This document shows positions 55,301 through 63,199 of a stretch of DNA of 64,000 nucleotides, piece by piece. The stretch is from positions 1-64,000 of the forward strand of contig JADIMG010000003.1 in the NCBI GenBank assembly GCA_017694875.1, in the 5' to 3' direction. The position numbers were made by a program, and so were the translations under genes. The DNA is from Candidatus Gallipaludibacter merdavium. GTDB lineage: Bacteria > Bacteroidota > Bacteroidia > Bacteroidales > Paludibacteraceae. Below the pieces are notes generated by a model. It was not told the DNA's origin and did not search any database. It worked only from the letters and a program-made list of their open reading frames with translations. The stretch's first letter is position 1; each line of letters starts with the position of its first letter.

Positions 55301-57789
55301 GGATACTCCTCCTGCTTCTCGCTGATTTCTCCTGCCGTTATTTCATAATCAACCGAAGGGCCGAAAAAATCTTCCAAAGGATAACTGTCAACCAAGACTT
55401 CCTCCAAATCACATTCAAGATGTTCATCCACTTCACCATCAAGAATGATTTCACCGCAACGGCTGTTGTTTACCGATATTGTCTGAGTATCAACACCTGT
55501 AAATTCACCAAAAACGGGATTCCCATCTACCAACTGATTGATAAGGATATTGTCTCCGTCAATCATATCAGGCAGACCATCTGCATTGACATCGGAAAAA
55601 TAGGTATCGGTATAGGTTGTGGACAACGGATTCGTATAGCTCAGATTCGCGCCCAATGACAACTGCAATCCCCATGAATGGGTGTTAGTCACATCACGTG
55701 AAAGTCGTGTCAGACCACCAACCCGAACTGCAGGGGCAAAAACATATTGACTGCCTTGCTTATATTGCCTTCTGTACCAGACCTGACCATATTCCTCATA
55801 AACTATATCCGTAAGTCCGTCTCCATTCAAATCCAGAAGCATGGATTCATTTCCACCCGTGCTGCGTCTGAAATCATAATTACCACCACCTGTTAGAATT
55901 GTAGAGAAAACTTGAATTCCAACTCCTACAGTAGCCGTTCCTCCCACGCTCCAACTCCTGCTATAATTCTTAGACAATGACATTTCATCTGATCCTGACA
56001 ACAAAACAGCAGAAGAAAACAAATTTTTTGCAGAGGGAGCATTGGCATAAGCAAATTCCGTTACACTGGCGGGAAGACTATTTTTCCCATACGGGTATCG
56101 GAGATTGTTCATTGACTGGTCATAAAGCATGGTGTCTCCGCTACTCTCCATAAGAGCCAACAGTTCTTTTGTCAAAGAGTTACGCTCTACCTCCCCACTT
56201 GTGATCTCATCCAGAGAGCAGACATCATCAAGCATCAAATCATGTACAGAATCAAGTTTCACCACCTCAGCAAGACGACTTTTGTACAAGGTGGCCTCTT
56301 GTGGTTCTGTATATTGCATATAATAAGCAGCAAGATTATCGGCATATTCCGGTTGTGGACGATCTGGAAGATGATATTGTACAAGCACATGGCAGAGCAA
56401 GCGGTTTTCCATCTGCAATACCCCCAAACGGCCGGAAGAAGAAACATCTTCACGATTCATATAAGCAAACTTGACACGATATACCGGAGCTACACTCTGT
56501 TTGACATTGCCAGTATAATCAATCTGTTTGACATAAATGGTATTATTCTTTTTCTCATTGGCATATAGAATGTAATTACCATGTACATCAACTGTTGCTG
56601 TCGCTGCCCAATATGCAATACATCCATTATCTGTTCTGACCACGCTTGACTCATCAATACTTCTATCATTCGGATCATTGGGATTGAAGGTTCGTCCGTA
56701 ATAAGTCGTAATGCCATTTCTGTCTGTCACAGCCCACCAATAATCAGTAGGATTGGTTCCCACGCGTATTATGCGATTCTGGTTTTCCGTATCACGAGCA
56801 TAAAAATTAACAACACCATTCCTGCGGGGCTGAAAAGAATTATCCTGATACGGAAGAGGTACTGCGGAACCATCATTCTCACGAAACAGTACAGCAGCGC
56901 CATTTACCATATATTGCTCCGATTCATATACCGGATCATAGCGCGGCACTCCCCAACGTGTATCCAATGTGATGGCCGGCAGATTGAGACTCCAACCCAC
57001 TCCCAATATACCATTTCCTCCTGCACTCGAATAAAATAAATCCACATTGGGCTGCATATCTAACCTTCCGGCAGGTAATTCTATAGGATAATTCAATTCA
57101 GCAGTAGCACGGTTATTTGCAGACGGAGTCTCCACCATCGGTATACCATGCATAGGATCCACATCCAGCATATCAGTAACTGACGTCGGCACAAACGCCT
57201 TGCTTTCAGGCATTTCCGGAATTCGGATTACAGCATTGGCAAAGTCGGTAAAATGCGTCGTCAATGAAGTGACTGTATGTGCGACTGTATCTACTGAAAC
57301 ACGTTCCAACCGACGCCATGTAAAAGCAGAAGAAGCATCATTTCCATATACACCGGAAGTAGTGTCACAATAATAGGTATAAATATCTTCCGCCTTATAA
57401 CCCATTGGTATCCGAGCCGGATCATAGCTGAGTGTAATGCGCGCAGGGTTGTCTGAAGAAAAATGGTTGCCATTAGGCAAAAGACGAATACCATCGCACT
57501 CTCCTGTCACATTCTCCATATCTGAGGAAAAAGCATATCCGTCCTTATAGGGCAACACTGTCATTTCTATGGTTATATCATATTGAAGGCTGCCACTGTC
57601 GGCCTCCAATGCAAAACCATTCGCTCGCATCATAACCGGTTCATACGCCTGATATAAACTAAGCGACGAATAGGGCTTGACCGACTGTATGTTAACTTTG
57701 TCAGAAACAGTAAGATGTTCAGCTTTCACACAAAACAGAAAGACAAAGAAACCTAACAGTAAAAAGGCAAAACGAAAAAACGGTTTCAT
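48832..57789 (-). CDS. Giant exported RHS/YD-repeat protein with putative cysteine-protease C-terminal toxin
   Basis: 2985 residues with a signal peptide (MKPFFRFAFLLLGFFVFLFC). Beta-rich N-terminal domains lead to an SpvB-like start (TAELNYPIELPAGRLDMQP, about 230), then six Asp-rich FG-GAP/VCBS-like repeats such as LLDLNGDGLTDIVY, SDVNADGLPDMIDG, MDMNGDGYPDFVG, FVDVNADGLPDKV, MDVNGDGLPDKI and TDMDGDGLPDYV, in the manner of TcB/TcC and SpvB proteins. Residues about 1900-2700 are YD/RHS repeats, and the RHS core ends with FGARYYYGSWGHWLSVDPLS and VDPDGK (about 2813). The last 172 residues are variable, with LHLFFHGHSSG and IEVVLYGCYSKK. This arrangement (His near 2842, Cys near 2899) suggests a clan CD peptidase. 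Second gene of the operon after the 433-residue gene. Confidence 0.85.
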   Translation of the reverse strand: MKPFFRFAFLLLGFFVFLFCVKAEHLTVSDKVNIQSVKPYSSLSLYQAYEPVMMRANGFALEADSGSLQYDITIEMTVLPYKDGYAFSSDMENVTGECDGIRLLPNGNHFSSDNPARITLSYDPARIPMGYKAEDIYTYYCDTTSGVYGNDASSAFTWRRLERVSVDTVAHTVTSLTTHFTDFANAVIRIPEMPESKAFVPTSVTDMLDVDPMHGIPMVETPSANNRATAELNYPIELPAGRLDMQPNVDLFYSSAGGNGILGVGWSLNLPAITLDTRWGVPRYDPVYESEQYMVNGAAVLFRENDGSAVPLPYQDNSFQPRRNGVVNFYARDTENQNRIIRVGTNPTDYWWAVTDRNGITTYYGRTFNPNDPNDRSIDESSVVRTDNGCIAYWAATATVDVHGNYILYANEKKNNTIYVKQIDYTGNVKQSVAPVYRVKFAYMNREDVSSSGRLGVLQMENRLLCHVLVQYHLPDRPQPEYADNLAAYYMQYTEPQEATLYKSRLAEVVKLDSVHDLMLDDVCSLDEITSGEVERNSLTKELLALMESSGDTMLYDQSMNNLRYPYGKNSLPASVTEFAYANAPSAKNLFSSAVLLSGSDEMSLSKNYSRSWSVGGTATVGVGIQVFSTILTGGGNYDFRRSTGGNESMLLDLNGDGLTDIVYEEYGQVWYRRQYKQGSQYVFAPAVRVGGLTRLSRDVTNTHSWGLQLSLGANLSYTNPLSTTYTDTYFSDVNADGLPDMIDGDNILINQLVDGNPVFGEFTGVDTQTISVNNSRCGEIILDGEVDEHLECDLEEVLVDSYPLEDFFGPSVDYEITAGEISEKQEEYPEMLYYDGSVIKTDAEKLYEEIDGTTSNRPDISTPKYAQMAPSNAPLLIDSGLIYRIENGRVNVYRLEYVCNPLDADPDIETVRVWVAPKSGTITLTDSISLVENTSESRSRSLTADGISYTIQHCRNITPQGDGMHLHAGNYTLLRDGTVAADDYSVHSWSETLTVQKGDILMFRLRSGENNRYDKTVWRHIVRYSGETDVYDSQNDYVCSGNGYFQAHADGSVILSFSGRNEGLEPVALKVKRANGASSAYIVNTVLHPGNVNVPSLTLSVSENDSIIVTLSPVDNSVVEPRWSDIQLTPCLQYISDFLTNEATGTTVRDTVVYYPDVQISHTSLYPASSAYRKLFGVLHKGWGAFAYQNLNDHDIIFLDSLVNTQLLAAEYARQNPSFSENQSAMSFSGEGDWASQVDAAFAESNLFNPISGTAYWVPMNADSRTGQWIAYGNLGCIGKSLHSNAREITIQDDVEDIVEYDSSIPFRQGETRKNNFVRKQSRSVQHSVSWGALGIMNASLSKGTYEVVVDYMDMNGDGYPDFVGKDGIQYSMPWGGIGKLQSVNRFSPFRSTNNTAGTSFSACTSEMQKLSGNGLRDGKFYLSGSCGASGASGGSSTLINFVDVNADGLPDKVDVENHTVCYNLGYTFSEPFEFSGNINEGSSSSGDLNVGGNRSPFSIAQVSISGGLGGSISDDRTYAMFMDVNGDGLPDKITQTGKQVSVAYNRGMGSDGVLFDSPQNVSNVTNISANQTLGYTTTLGVTGGFTISVVKIELGVKSSPWGESFTTGNVMMTDMDGDGLPDYVWEEDDRIYVRYNTAGKANLLTAVTNPTGHQILLDYTLSEPTSRHRNRQWELRRIVNYLPNHPMTEAKDCITELEYGNAYYDNYEKTSYGYEYVRVETGGQKVNEAYYHNRSFLLNGELKESLLTDSDGNKYIRQIHGSRYTNMVTGSETGGDSICDDANAFVSKDGYWTEYYEAEETPQITTRYDIHYDRYHNIIEYVDEGDITVPGDDWRQIVTYLPNTANNMISLPKTEKVYDNSGQLLRSSSVSYSPWGQPAHIRMEDSLQNLTAVTHVKYDAFGNVTALISPENVNNERSWSSFAYDSLTYSYVVSIDNPFRLRTYTDYDYRWGLPLRTVDPAGNEMRYYYDYMGRLSRVLAPQELLHGKFYTVRYEYRLINNDLVYTPAYDFTHVYKSMYDSLFTQQEVSLYDQLGRNIQKKHYAEVNGDDMWVVDGAEEWDTFGRVIASEVPFVAQRSSYAYEPLDNNRPITRFSYDVQDRLINQYNADGSSKSMDYHFDRDAGNVLRFSSNMTDENGIKTMVLKSPQDWIVQQVAGDSSRTFFQYTPIGELYCATDPDGYSTHYKYNMFGQVKERDHPDAGRTIWKYDLAGNVVSKQTANLLQHNEAVEYKYSYNRLSEVVYPVHPENNVRYVYDNAGRIAGRVDGTGREEFVYDRMGNVAQSLRRVVLPVDGYVYVFKTQFKYDSFGRIRNIVYPDGEVLHYGYTTGGLLKSVAGIKHGQQNIYLWDRVYDEQGRTIVRLAGNGVMTKYSYDSKRQWLNAMHTELPDATPLQELSYKYDAVGNILAINQSAPAWTNPVLGGAYVNDYKYDSQYRLVKSTGTGDFSYYQNASYSPAGRMGSKFTDTPLGRSDLLFGYDSYRYTHQPRTAYDSNVGEMAFFWDAAGNMVQSISCSRNAGRFHEWDEENRLRFVLGVKYAGYYGYDANGERVYKLVGTSAVDQLNAGYTKAQVMFDDAVLYPNPYMVVTRKGYTKHYYAGTERLAASIGRGGFADMVQPVDTELSEPEKLQIKAFSEWYAQYDPFRQKDLLLKAVSTVDIKGEKREELDYHCGAVHLEYIDLLAHRDILLEAVKSNAYINDNEVEQYYYHADHLGSANWITNRNGRPVQYIHYAPYGELVANQFSRDYNERYKFTGKERDAETGYDYFGARYYYGSWGHWLSVDPLSDKYPTISPYAYCMWNPVKYVDPDGKEKISFLPQSNKTDFPYEYPDDNRLHLFFHGHSSGVIQVEWNSTKYDIEPDEKGAKLLSCILVASESELWMNYLEKKESIEVVLYGCYSKKMAEALSKEFRGAYFTGSKTATYSVDGKAKGPRKSSFLLFLLLDWDIFKSKWFIYKDGIVCGTDKNNIPTPLSNKINANHETE

Positions 57790-57820
57790 ATAAATCTGAT
57801 TTTTTAATGAGACGTCAATT

Positions 57821-59122
57821 TTACTTGATAATCATAGCGGAAACAGAGCCGACAATCCGGTCGCCAGCAGTAATCACTATGTGAGACACTGTATATGGAA
57901 GCACACTAACATCTACCGGATTGAGACTTGAAATTACGGAATAAAGCTTGCCGGTAGTATCGTATAAGAACAAATCGAACTGCTGTTCCTGTGGAAAACC
58001 TGATATTATTATGGTTCTATTTCCAGCATCGTACAAAACATCTGTGTCTAAAACAAAATTTTCCTGAGACTCACGCTGCATCTGATTTTTTTGTATGACC
58101 ACATCGGGCAACATGGCATTCAGACGTAAATGAACAAGCGAATCAGAACGCTGCAAGGTAAAATAGCACACACTATCAGACAACACACTGTCAGGAAGCA
58201 CATTCTGTATCTCCACACCATTTGAATCAAGAACACTCAACCATATGGAATCCGATGGTACCGCCATATCAGACAAACTGAAAGACAAATACAATGGTCG
58301 CGGATATTCCAAATGCTGACGCACACGCCATATCCGTTGGTTAGAATAGGTCTCGGGCGATTCCTGCGCCCAATACATAACGCCATCATCATCTCCTGCA
58401 ATTACATACTCACCCACTTCCAATGTATCCATATACAGGCTCAACAATGCATCTTCCTTGGATTGTGACTTTCTTGCCTGCCACTCATATATGGTGTCAT
58501 GCCCAATACCGACAACCCGATGGTAATATTCCTTATCAGCCAAAGGGTGCCAGAGTGTATCACCTGCCGGGGAAAGATAAGCGGCATAGTCAAGCGTAAT
58601 CCCATATTTGAGGGCGAGATATGCCTGAAATGAAGCCGCCTGCAATCGGGAAACATTTCCTCCGAAATAGGCCAATTCTTCCATCTCTACCCGCCCATAC
58701 AAAGTATCGGGCGAAACACTGTCATTACGATATGCCAGCACATCACCCAATCGTAGAGTATGTATCTTTGTGCTGTCAAGCCGAATACCACCATGATAGG
58801 CATATACACTCCATTGGGAATAGTCACGCGGCATTGTTGCCAACAAAATTCCTCCTGAAGATGTATAAAGACCATCAGTCAACACAGCAGTAGAGATTGT
58901 ATCATTTTCGGCAAACCCCCACAAACATTGCACACTATCCTCATGCAGATTTCTTAAAACGGAGAAAACCGCATATTCATCGGTCCATGAAATAGTGTCT
59001 TCTGATGGTAATAATACAAGTGAATCTGTACGATGCCATACTTCAGGTTGATTCTCTGCCAATAGGAAAAACGGCCAAGGACACAGAAAAACAATGGTCA
59101 AAAAGAAGATAAAGTGTTTCAT
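57821..59122 (-). CDS. Exported protein, leader gene of the RHS operon, with a C-terminal sorting-like domain
   Basis: 433 residues with a signal peptide (MKHFIFFLTIVFLCPWPFFLLA). The middle (about residues 160-290) shows LQAASFQAYLALKYGITLDY, YHRVVGIGHDTIYEWQARKS and EVGEYVIAGDDDGVMYWAQE, a pattern I associate with DUF8202-type proteins of Bacteroidetes. The C-terminal 75 residues (RTIIISGFPQEQQFDLFLYD, then TGKLYSVISSL and ITAGDRIVGSV) resemble the T9SS type A sorting domain. It precedes the RHS gene by 31 bases in the same operon, so it may be a surface partner or carrier of the RHS protein. No PorSS gene is in the window to test sorting. Confidence 0.6.
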   Translation of the reverse strand: MKHFIFFLTIVFLCPWPFFLLAENQPEVWHRTDSLVLLPSEDTISWTDEYAVFSVLRNLHEDSVQCLWGFAENDTISTAVLTDGLYTSSGGILLATMPRDYSQWSVYAYHGGIRLDSTKIHTLRLGDVLAYRNDSVSPDTLYGRVEMEELAYFGGNVSRLQAASFQAYLALKYGITLDYAAYLSPAGDTLWHPLADKEYYHRVVGIGHDTIYEWQARKSQSKEDALLSLYMDTLEVGEYVIAGDDDGVMYWAQESPETYSNQRIWRVRQHLEYPRPLYLSFSLSDMAVPSDSIWLSVLDSNGVEIQNVLPDSVLSDSVCYFTLQRSDSLVHLRLNAMLPDVVIQKNQMQRESQENFVLDTDVLYDAGNRTIIISGFPQEQQFDLFLYDTTGKLYSVISSLNPVDVSVLPYTVSHIVITAGDRIVGSVSAMIIK

Positions 59123-59467
59123 TTTTGTATTGTATTAGATGTTATTTTTCTACACATTATCACAACAAGCGCAATTATACAACAAAGAATCAAAAAAACA
59201 ATAGCACATTAGATAGATTTTCATTCAACCACATATATTTAACATATATTATCAATATCAAGAAATTCCAACAACTTGCATAAAAGAAACATCACATCAA
59301 ATTGCAAGCAATATTTGCATATATGAAAATTTATTCCGTATTTTGTCGCATAAAATATGAATATAGACATATTTTTCTCATTTTCAAAAACAACTGAATT
59401 TCCAACACAAACAATTGCTTATTACAAATTACCTTAAATAAAACCTATAACATATCAGACAAGCACC
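59123..59467. other. AT-rich divergent intergenic region between the two RHS transcription units
   Basis: About 345 bases of very AT-rich DNA between the divergent genes at 59122 and 59468. I see no exact TAnnTTTG box in either direction (the nearest on the minus strand is TATAATTG near 59174), no repeats of the palindromic family and no gene. Confidence 0.5.
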
Positions 59468-60478
59468 ATGATGCACTATTTCAAACACTATTTATTGTTA
59501 ATTGCAATGGCTATATGCGGCATCCCACTATCAGCACAGACGCCATATGACAGCTTTGCACCACAGGCCTACAGTCCCATATTGGACTGGGATTCCATAC
59601 AGGCCTTGCAAAAACAGGAAGTTGCAGAGGAATTCACCTTGCAGGCAGACACCATTGTGCTGACACCCTGCCTGGCGGCTATCGACACGGCAGAACAATT
59701 GGTGCTGTTGGTGGATACCCTGCAGAACATGCTGGTATGCACACCGCTGACCGACAAGCTGGTGCGATGGCTGAGCGTGGATCCGATGGCTGACGATTAC
59801 CTGCACATCAGCCCATACGCCTACTGCGTTTGGAATCCTGTCGGGCACATCGACCCTGACGGAGAAGTCGCGCTTCCAATCGCTGGAGCCATATTAGGGG
59901 GAGTAACAGAAATTGCATATCAAATTGGAAAATCAATGTTTTTAAATGGAGAGTCATTCTCCAATGCCGTTAAAAACATTAATGTCAAAAATGTTCTTGT
60001 TGCAACAGCGGCAGGCGCCATTAGTGGAGGAATTGCGTCTGGCATTACGAAAGCCGCCAAACTATATCATTTGGGGAAAGCCGGCACAGCGGTTGTACAA
60101 GGAGTAGGAACTCCATTGGCAGATGGCATCGGTAGTGCAACAGCACAAAAAGTCATTACAGGAGAGATAGATGCCAATAAAGTTAAGGAAGATGTCATTT
60201 TAGGTGCGTTAGGAGAAATGGCCGGAGCTGGTGCAAAATCTGCCATGAAGATGAACAAACCAAGTGCCTATAAACAACTGCAAAGTCAACTGGATCGTGC
60301 GGAACGGATGGCAGAAGGTTCTTCTAGGACATCAAGGATAAATGCATTGGAAAAAGCCCAACAGGATTTGGAGAATTTCGGTGCTCCATATACACAGGGT
60401 ACTTCAGTAGTCGTAGAATCTGAAGTTTCTATAATGCTGGAAGGAATAAAAGCAATCACCAACCCTAATAATGAATAA
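59468..60478 (+). CDS. Small exported RHS-core protein with a glycine/alanine-rich C-terminal domain
   Basis: 336 residues (ATG at 59471 also possible). A signal peptide (LLLIAMAICGIPLSAQ) is followed directly by a 110-residue module (59534-59863) ending in LVRWLSVDPMADDYLHISPY and HIDPDG, the end of the RHS core, without any YD repeats. The C-terminal 190 residues are Gly/Ala-rich and hydrophobic (VATAAGAISGGIASGITKAA), like pre-toxin or pore-like regions of RHS and colicin-type toxins, ending in a charged helix (QSQLDRAERMAEGSS). The module is 105/110 identical to that of the 62.2-kb gene. The next gene begins after 2 bases and is a candidate immunity gene. Confidence 0.65.
   Translation: MMHYFKHYLLLIAMAICGIPLSAQTPYDSFAPQAYSPILDWDSIQALQKQEVAEEFTLQADTIVLTPCLAAIDTAEQLVLLVDTLQNMLVCTPLTDKLVRWLSVDPMADDYLHISPYAYCVWNPVGHIDPDGEVALPIAGAILGGVTEIAYQIGKSMFLNGESFSNAVKNINVKNVLVATAAGAISGGIASGITKAAKLYHLGKAGTAVVQGVGTPLADGIGSATAQKVITGEIDANKVKEDVILGALGEMAGAGAKSAMKMNKPSAYKQLQSQLDRAERMAEGSSRTSRINALEKAQQDLENFGAPYTQGTSVVVESEVSIMLEGIKAITNPNNE
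59534..59863 (+). repeat. Direct repeat A: 330-bp RHS-core module
   Basis: 330 bases coding AQTPYDSF through HIDPDG, nearly identical to 62279-62608 (5 amino acid changes in 110). The signal peptides before it and the domains after it are unrelated, so the module behaves as a shared cassette. Confidence 0.85.
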
Positions 60479-60480
60479 CT

Positions 60481-61059
60481 ATGCACAAACAACAAAAGAA
60501 GAGACCATTGCCCAAACCGACCAAATGGAGGAAGGCATTCAATCATATCAAATGGAGAACCAAAGAAATAGTTTCCCGTGTACTGCTCTTTCTTCCAGGA
60601 TTTCTTCTACTTTATATATGGTTGCCTTCACTCATTAACAATTGGATGGTAGAGCGCAATCCCATAAAGGTAATGGCGGAAATAACATATATATATGACA
60701 CAAGAGGAGGAGGCAAATTCGGTGGTCTAAGTAGAGTTTATCGCTACAAGTTCCACTACAGAAACAAAATATACCACGACTTCTCTTTTATAGGTGACAA
60801 CTATTGTGGAGGCATTGGCGACACATTGGTTATACGGTGCAACAAAGACAACCCAAACTTTTCCAGATACCACTGTGATGACAACCGGGATCGCGAAATA
60901 GATATAGGCGAAGTCTCTGAAAAAAGACTGAAAAAAGAGATACCGAAAGAAGGTGGCTCCTATCTAAAAGGATTTAGAGAAATAATAAACGATTTCAAGA
61001 AAGGAAAGGAAGAACGGGAACGGCAAGCAAATGCATCTGCAGAACATAAACAGGATTAG
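60481..61059 (+). CDS. Single-pass membrane protein, candidate immunity to the preceding RHS-core protein
   Basis: 192 residues with a basic N-terminus, then one transmembrane helix (VLLFLPGFLLLYIWLPSLIN, about residues 35-55) and a soluble domain (MAEITYIYDTRGGGKFGG, VYRYKFHYRNKIYHDF, CGGIGDTLVIRCNKDNPNFS) similar to DUF3592-type exported domains. The C-terminal tail is Lys/Glu-rich. It starts 2 bases after the RHS-core gene, the classic immunity position. The family call is by eye and function is inference. Confidence 0.55.
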   Translation: MHKQQKKRPLPKPTKWRKAFNHIKWRTKEIVSRVLLFLPGFLLLYIWLPSLINNWMVERNPIKVMAEITYIYDTRGGGKFGGLSRVYRYKFHYRNKIYHDFSFIGDNYCGGIGDTLVIRCNKDNPNFSRYHCDDNRDREIDIGEVSEKRLKKEIPKEGGSYLKGFREIINDFKKGKEERERQANASAEHKQD

Positions 61060-61096
61060 ACTTTTCAGAATACAACAAACACTCAAACAGAATATT

Positions 61097-62206
61097 ATGA
61101 AGCACAAACGATTTCACATAGTCACGATTTTATTATGTGCCAGTCTTACAACGGGTGCGGTTCTACCACGACAAGATGAAGAACCGCTACTCAATTTCAC
61201 ATTAAACGAAAATGACACAACACGCTATGACAATCATTACCTATATGAAAAAGCTTACCGCACAATTGAGGACATGCTGACTGACAAACGCCCGACAGAC
61301 CTGAAAATGGCAAACTTTCACGTGGACAATTGTTATTTTGACGGCAAAAATGACAGTGCTGCCTATGTGCAGGAAATCAAGATTATTGTAAAGGCATTGA
61401 AACATATGTATGACATGCACCGCCCCATGGCCCCATCGGACAATGTGGCCAGGAACTACTGCATCTACTCATACTTCACAGAAGCCAGCCACTTCAACCA
61501 GTATCATACCTACCAGTACGATATACGCAGTATGGAACAGACAAAAACAGTTCTTGAATACGGCACTGTATCACATCTGTTAAGAACAAGAATGGGGACT
61601 TGTACTTCATTACCGATGCTATACAAAATATTGGCTGATGAAACCGGTGCAGAAGCCTATATCGCTCTGGCACCGATGCACAGCTATATCCGGCATCAGG
61701 ACCATACTGGGGAATGGTGGAATTTTGAAACGACAACAGGCACCTTCAGCAGAAGCAGTTTCATTATGGAGAATTTTCATGTGACGGAAAATGCCATACG
61801 ATCCGGTATGTACATGACCAATCTCACCGAAAAGGAGACATTGGTGCAATGTCTGTACATGCTGCTATGCATCTATGAGTTCAAAACGGGATTCTATTCC
61901 AATGCATTCGTACAAAAGTGCTACCGGTTGGGACTGAAATACCATTATGCAGATGCCATGCATATATGGGAGATAAACGACCTGAAATACCAACTCGACA
62001 AAGACGCGTGGAACAACGGCTACCAGAACCATCAGGAAATGTGCACATCCGATCAATACAGAAAGCAATTTGAGTTCATCACACAAAAAAGGAAGGAACT
62101 GGAACAGCTCGGATTTTATGCCTTTACAACTGAGGACTACCTAAAACAATATAAGGCAGCCATGAAATATTACAAGAAGCAACCAGAAACAGCCAAAAAA
62201 GAGTAA
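61097..62206 (+). CDS. Exported transglutaminase-like protein
   Basis: 369 residues from ATG 61097 (MKHKRFHIVTILLCASLTTG); a longer frame would overlap the previous gene. It has a signal peptide. A papain-like/transglutaminase core is suggested by RTRMGTCTSLPMLYKILADE (Cys in GTCTSLP), IALAPMHSYIRHQ (His) and GEWWNFETTTG (Glu or Asp partner), the pattern of SirB1-like transglutaminase-fold proteins. The C-terminal 110 residues are helical, TPR-like. It lies between the two RHS-core toxin genes. It could process the toxins or serve as immunity; neither is proven. Confidence 0.55.
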   Translation: MKHKRFHIVTILLCASLTTGAVLPRQDEEPLLNFTLNENDTTRYDNHYLYEKAYRTIEDMLTDKRPTDLKMANFHVDNCYFDGKNDSAAYVQEIKIIVKALKHMYDMHRPMAPSDNVARNYCIYSYFTEASHFNQYHTYQYDIRSMEQTKTVLEYGTVSHLLRTRMGTCTSLPMLYKILADETGAEAYIALAPMHSYIRHQDHTGEWWNFETTTGTFSRSSFIMENFHVTENAIRSGMYMTNLTEKETLVQCLYMLLCIYEFKTGFYSNAFVQKCYRLGLKYHYADAMHIWEINDLKYQLDKDAWNNGYQNHQEMCTSDQYRKQFEFITQKRKELEQLGFYAFTTEDYLKQYKAAMKYYKKQPETAKKE

Positions 62207-62212
62207 AATATC

Positions 62213-63199
62213 ATGAAACGGCCATCCATACATTACGTATTGTTAATCGCAATAGCTGTATACAGCGTTCAGCTATGGGCACAGACACCATATGACAGCT
62301 TTGCACAACAGGCCTACAGTCCCATATTGGACTGGGATTCCATACAGGCCTTGCAGAAACAGGGAGTTGCAGAAGAATTCACCTTGCAGGAAGACACCAT
62401 TGTGCTGACGCCCTGCCTGGCGGCTATCGACACGGCAGAACAGCTGGTGCTATTGGTGGATACCCTGCAGAACATGCTGGTATGCACACCGCTGACCGAC
62501 AAGCTGCTGCGATGGCTGAGCGTGGACCCGATGGCTGACGATTACCTGCACATCAGCCCATACGCCTACTGCGTTTGGAATCCTGTCAGGCACATCGACC
62601 CTGACGGCAGGGACGTCTGGGACATTGACCAGAACGGGAATATCATCAACCACATAAAGGACACATCAAAGGATGCCTTCTATATTGTCCAACAAGACAA
62701 CGACGGAAATTATCAACGTATGACAGACGACAACGGGAAAGAACTCTGCATAGAATTCGAGTATGGAACAATAGAAAAACAGAAAACGGTGCTTGCTACA
62801 CGGGGCTACTTTGATATGTACGAAATAAGGGGTGACCGGCAAGCTACACAGTTGTTTGAGTTCTTCGCCAGATCAACAGAAGTGGAATGGGGTCACGCAA
62901 AAACCGGCATTGCTGGCGAAAAGGGCTTGAACTTTATTACTACATCCCATAACGGGGGAAGAGAATATGGTTTTGGTTATGTGTACAACAACCGATTGCG
63001 TTATGGTTATACCATTCGAGAATTGAATCACAATCACCCGGAGAAACCAGGAAAAGACCAATCACGGCCAAGTGAAGCTGATTATAACGCAGCACATCGC
63101 ATAAACGAATACTTACAAAACCGAGGATTGCCTAAAGCAAAGTACAATATATATACAAAATCAAAAACATATAGTCCTTATGAAGCTAAAATCAAATAA
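62213..63199 (+). CDS. Small exported RHS-core protein with a JAMM-like C-terminal toxin domain
   Basis: 328 residues. A signal peptide (HYVLLIAIAVYSVQLWAQ) is followed by the same 110-residue RHS-core module as the 59.5-kb gene, ending HIDPDG at 62608. The C-terminal 195 residues contain YGYTIRELNHNHPEKPGKDQ and RPSEADYNAAHR: HxH, about ten residues, then SxxD, the metal-binding order of JAMM/JAB isopeptidases, matching the JAB-like toxin families of polymorphic toxin systems. A glutamate earlier in the domain (EVEWGHAKTG) may be the fourth residue. The toxin would cleave isopeptide or peptide bonds in a target cell. Its stop overlaps the next gene. Confidence 0.68.
   Translation: MKRPSIHYVLLIAIAVYSVQLWAQTPYDSFAQQAYSPILDWDSIQALQKQGVAEEFTLQEDTIVLTPCLAAIDTAEQLVLLVDTLQNMLVCTPLTDKLLRWLSVDPMADDYLHISPYAYCVWNPVRHIDPDGRDVWDIDQNGNIINHIKDTSKDAFYIVQQDNDGNYQRMTDDNGKELCIEFEYGTIEKQKTVLATRGYFDMYEIRGDRQATQLFEFFARSTEVEWGHAKTGIAGEKGLNFITTSHNGGREYGFGYVYNNRLRYGYTIRELNHNHPEKPGKDQSRPSEADYNAAHRINEYLQNRGLPKAKYNIYTKSKTYSPYEAKIK
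62279..62608 (+). repeat. Direct repeat B: 330-bp RHS-core module
   Basis: Partner of the module at 59534-59863. Amino acid differences are confined to five positions (P/Q, E/G, A/E, V/L and G/R). It begins right after the signal peptide and ends at DPDG. Confidence 0.85.
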
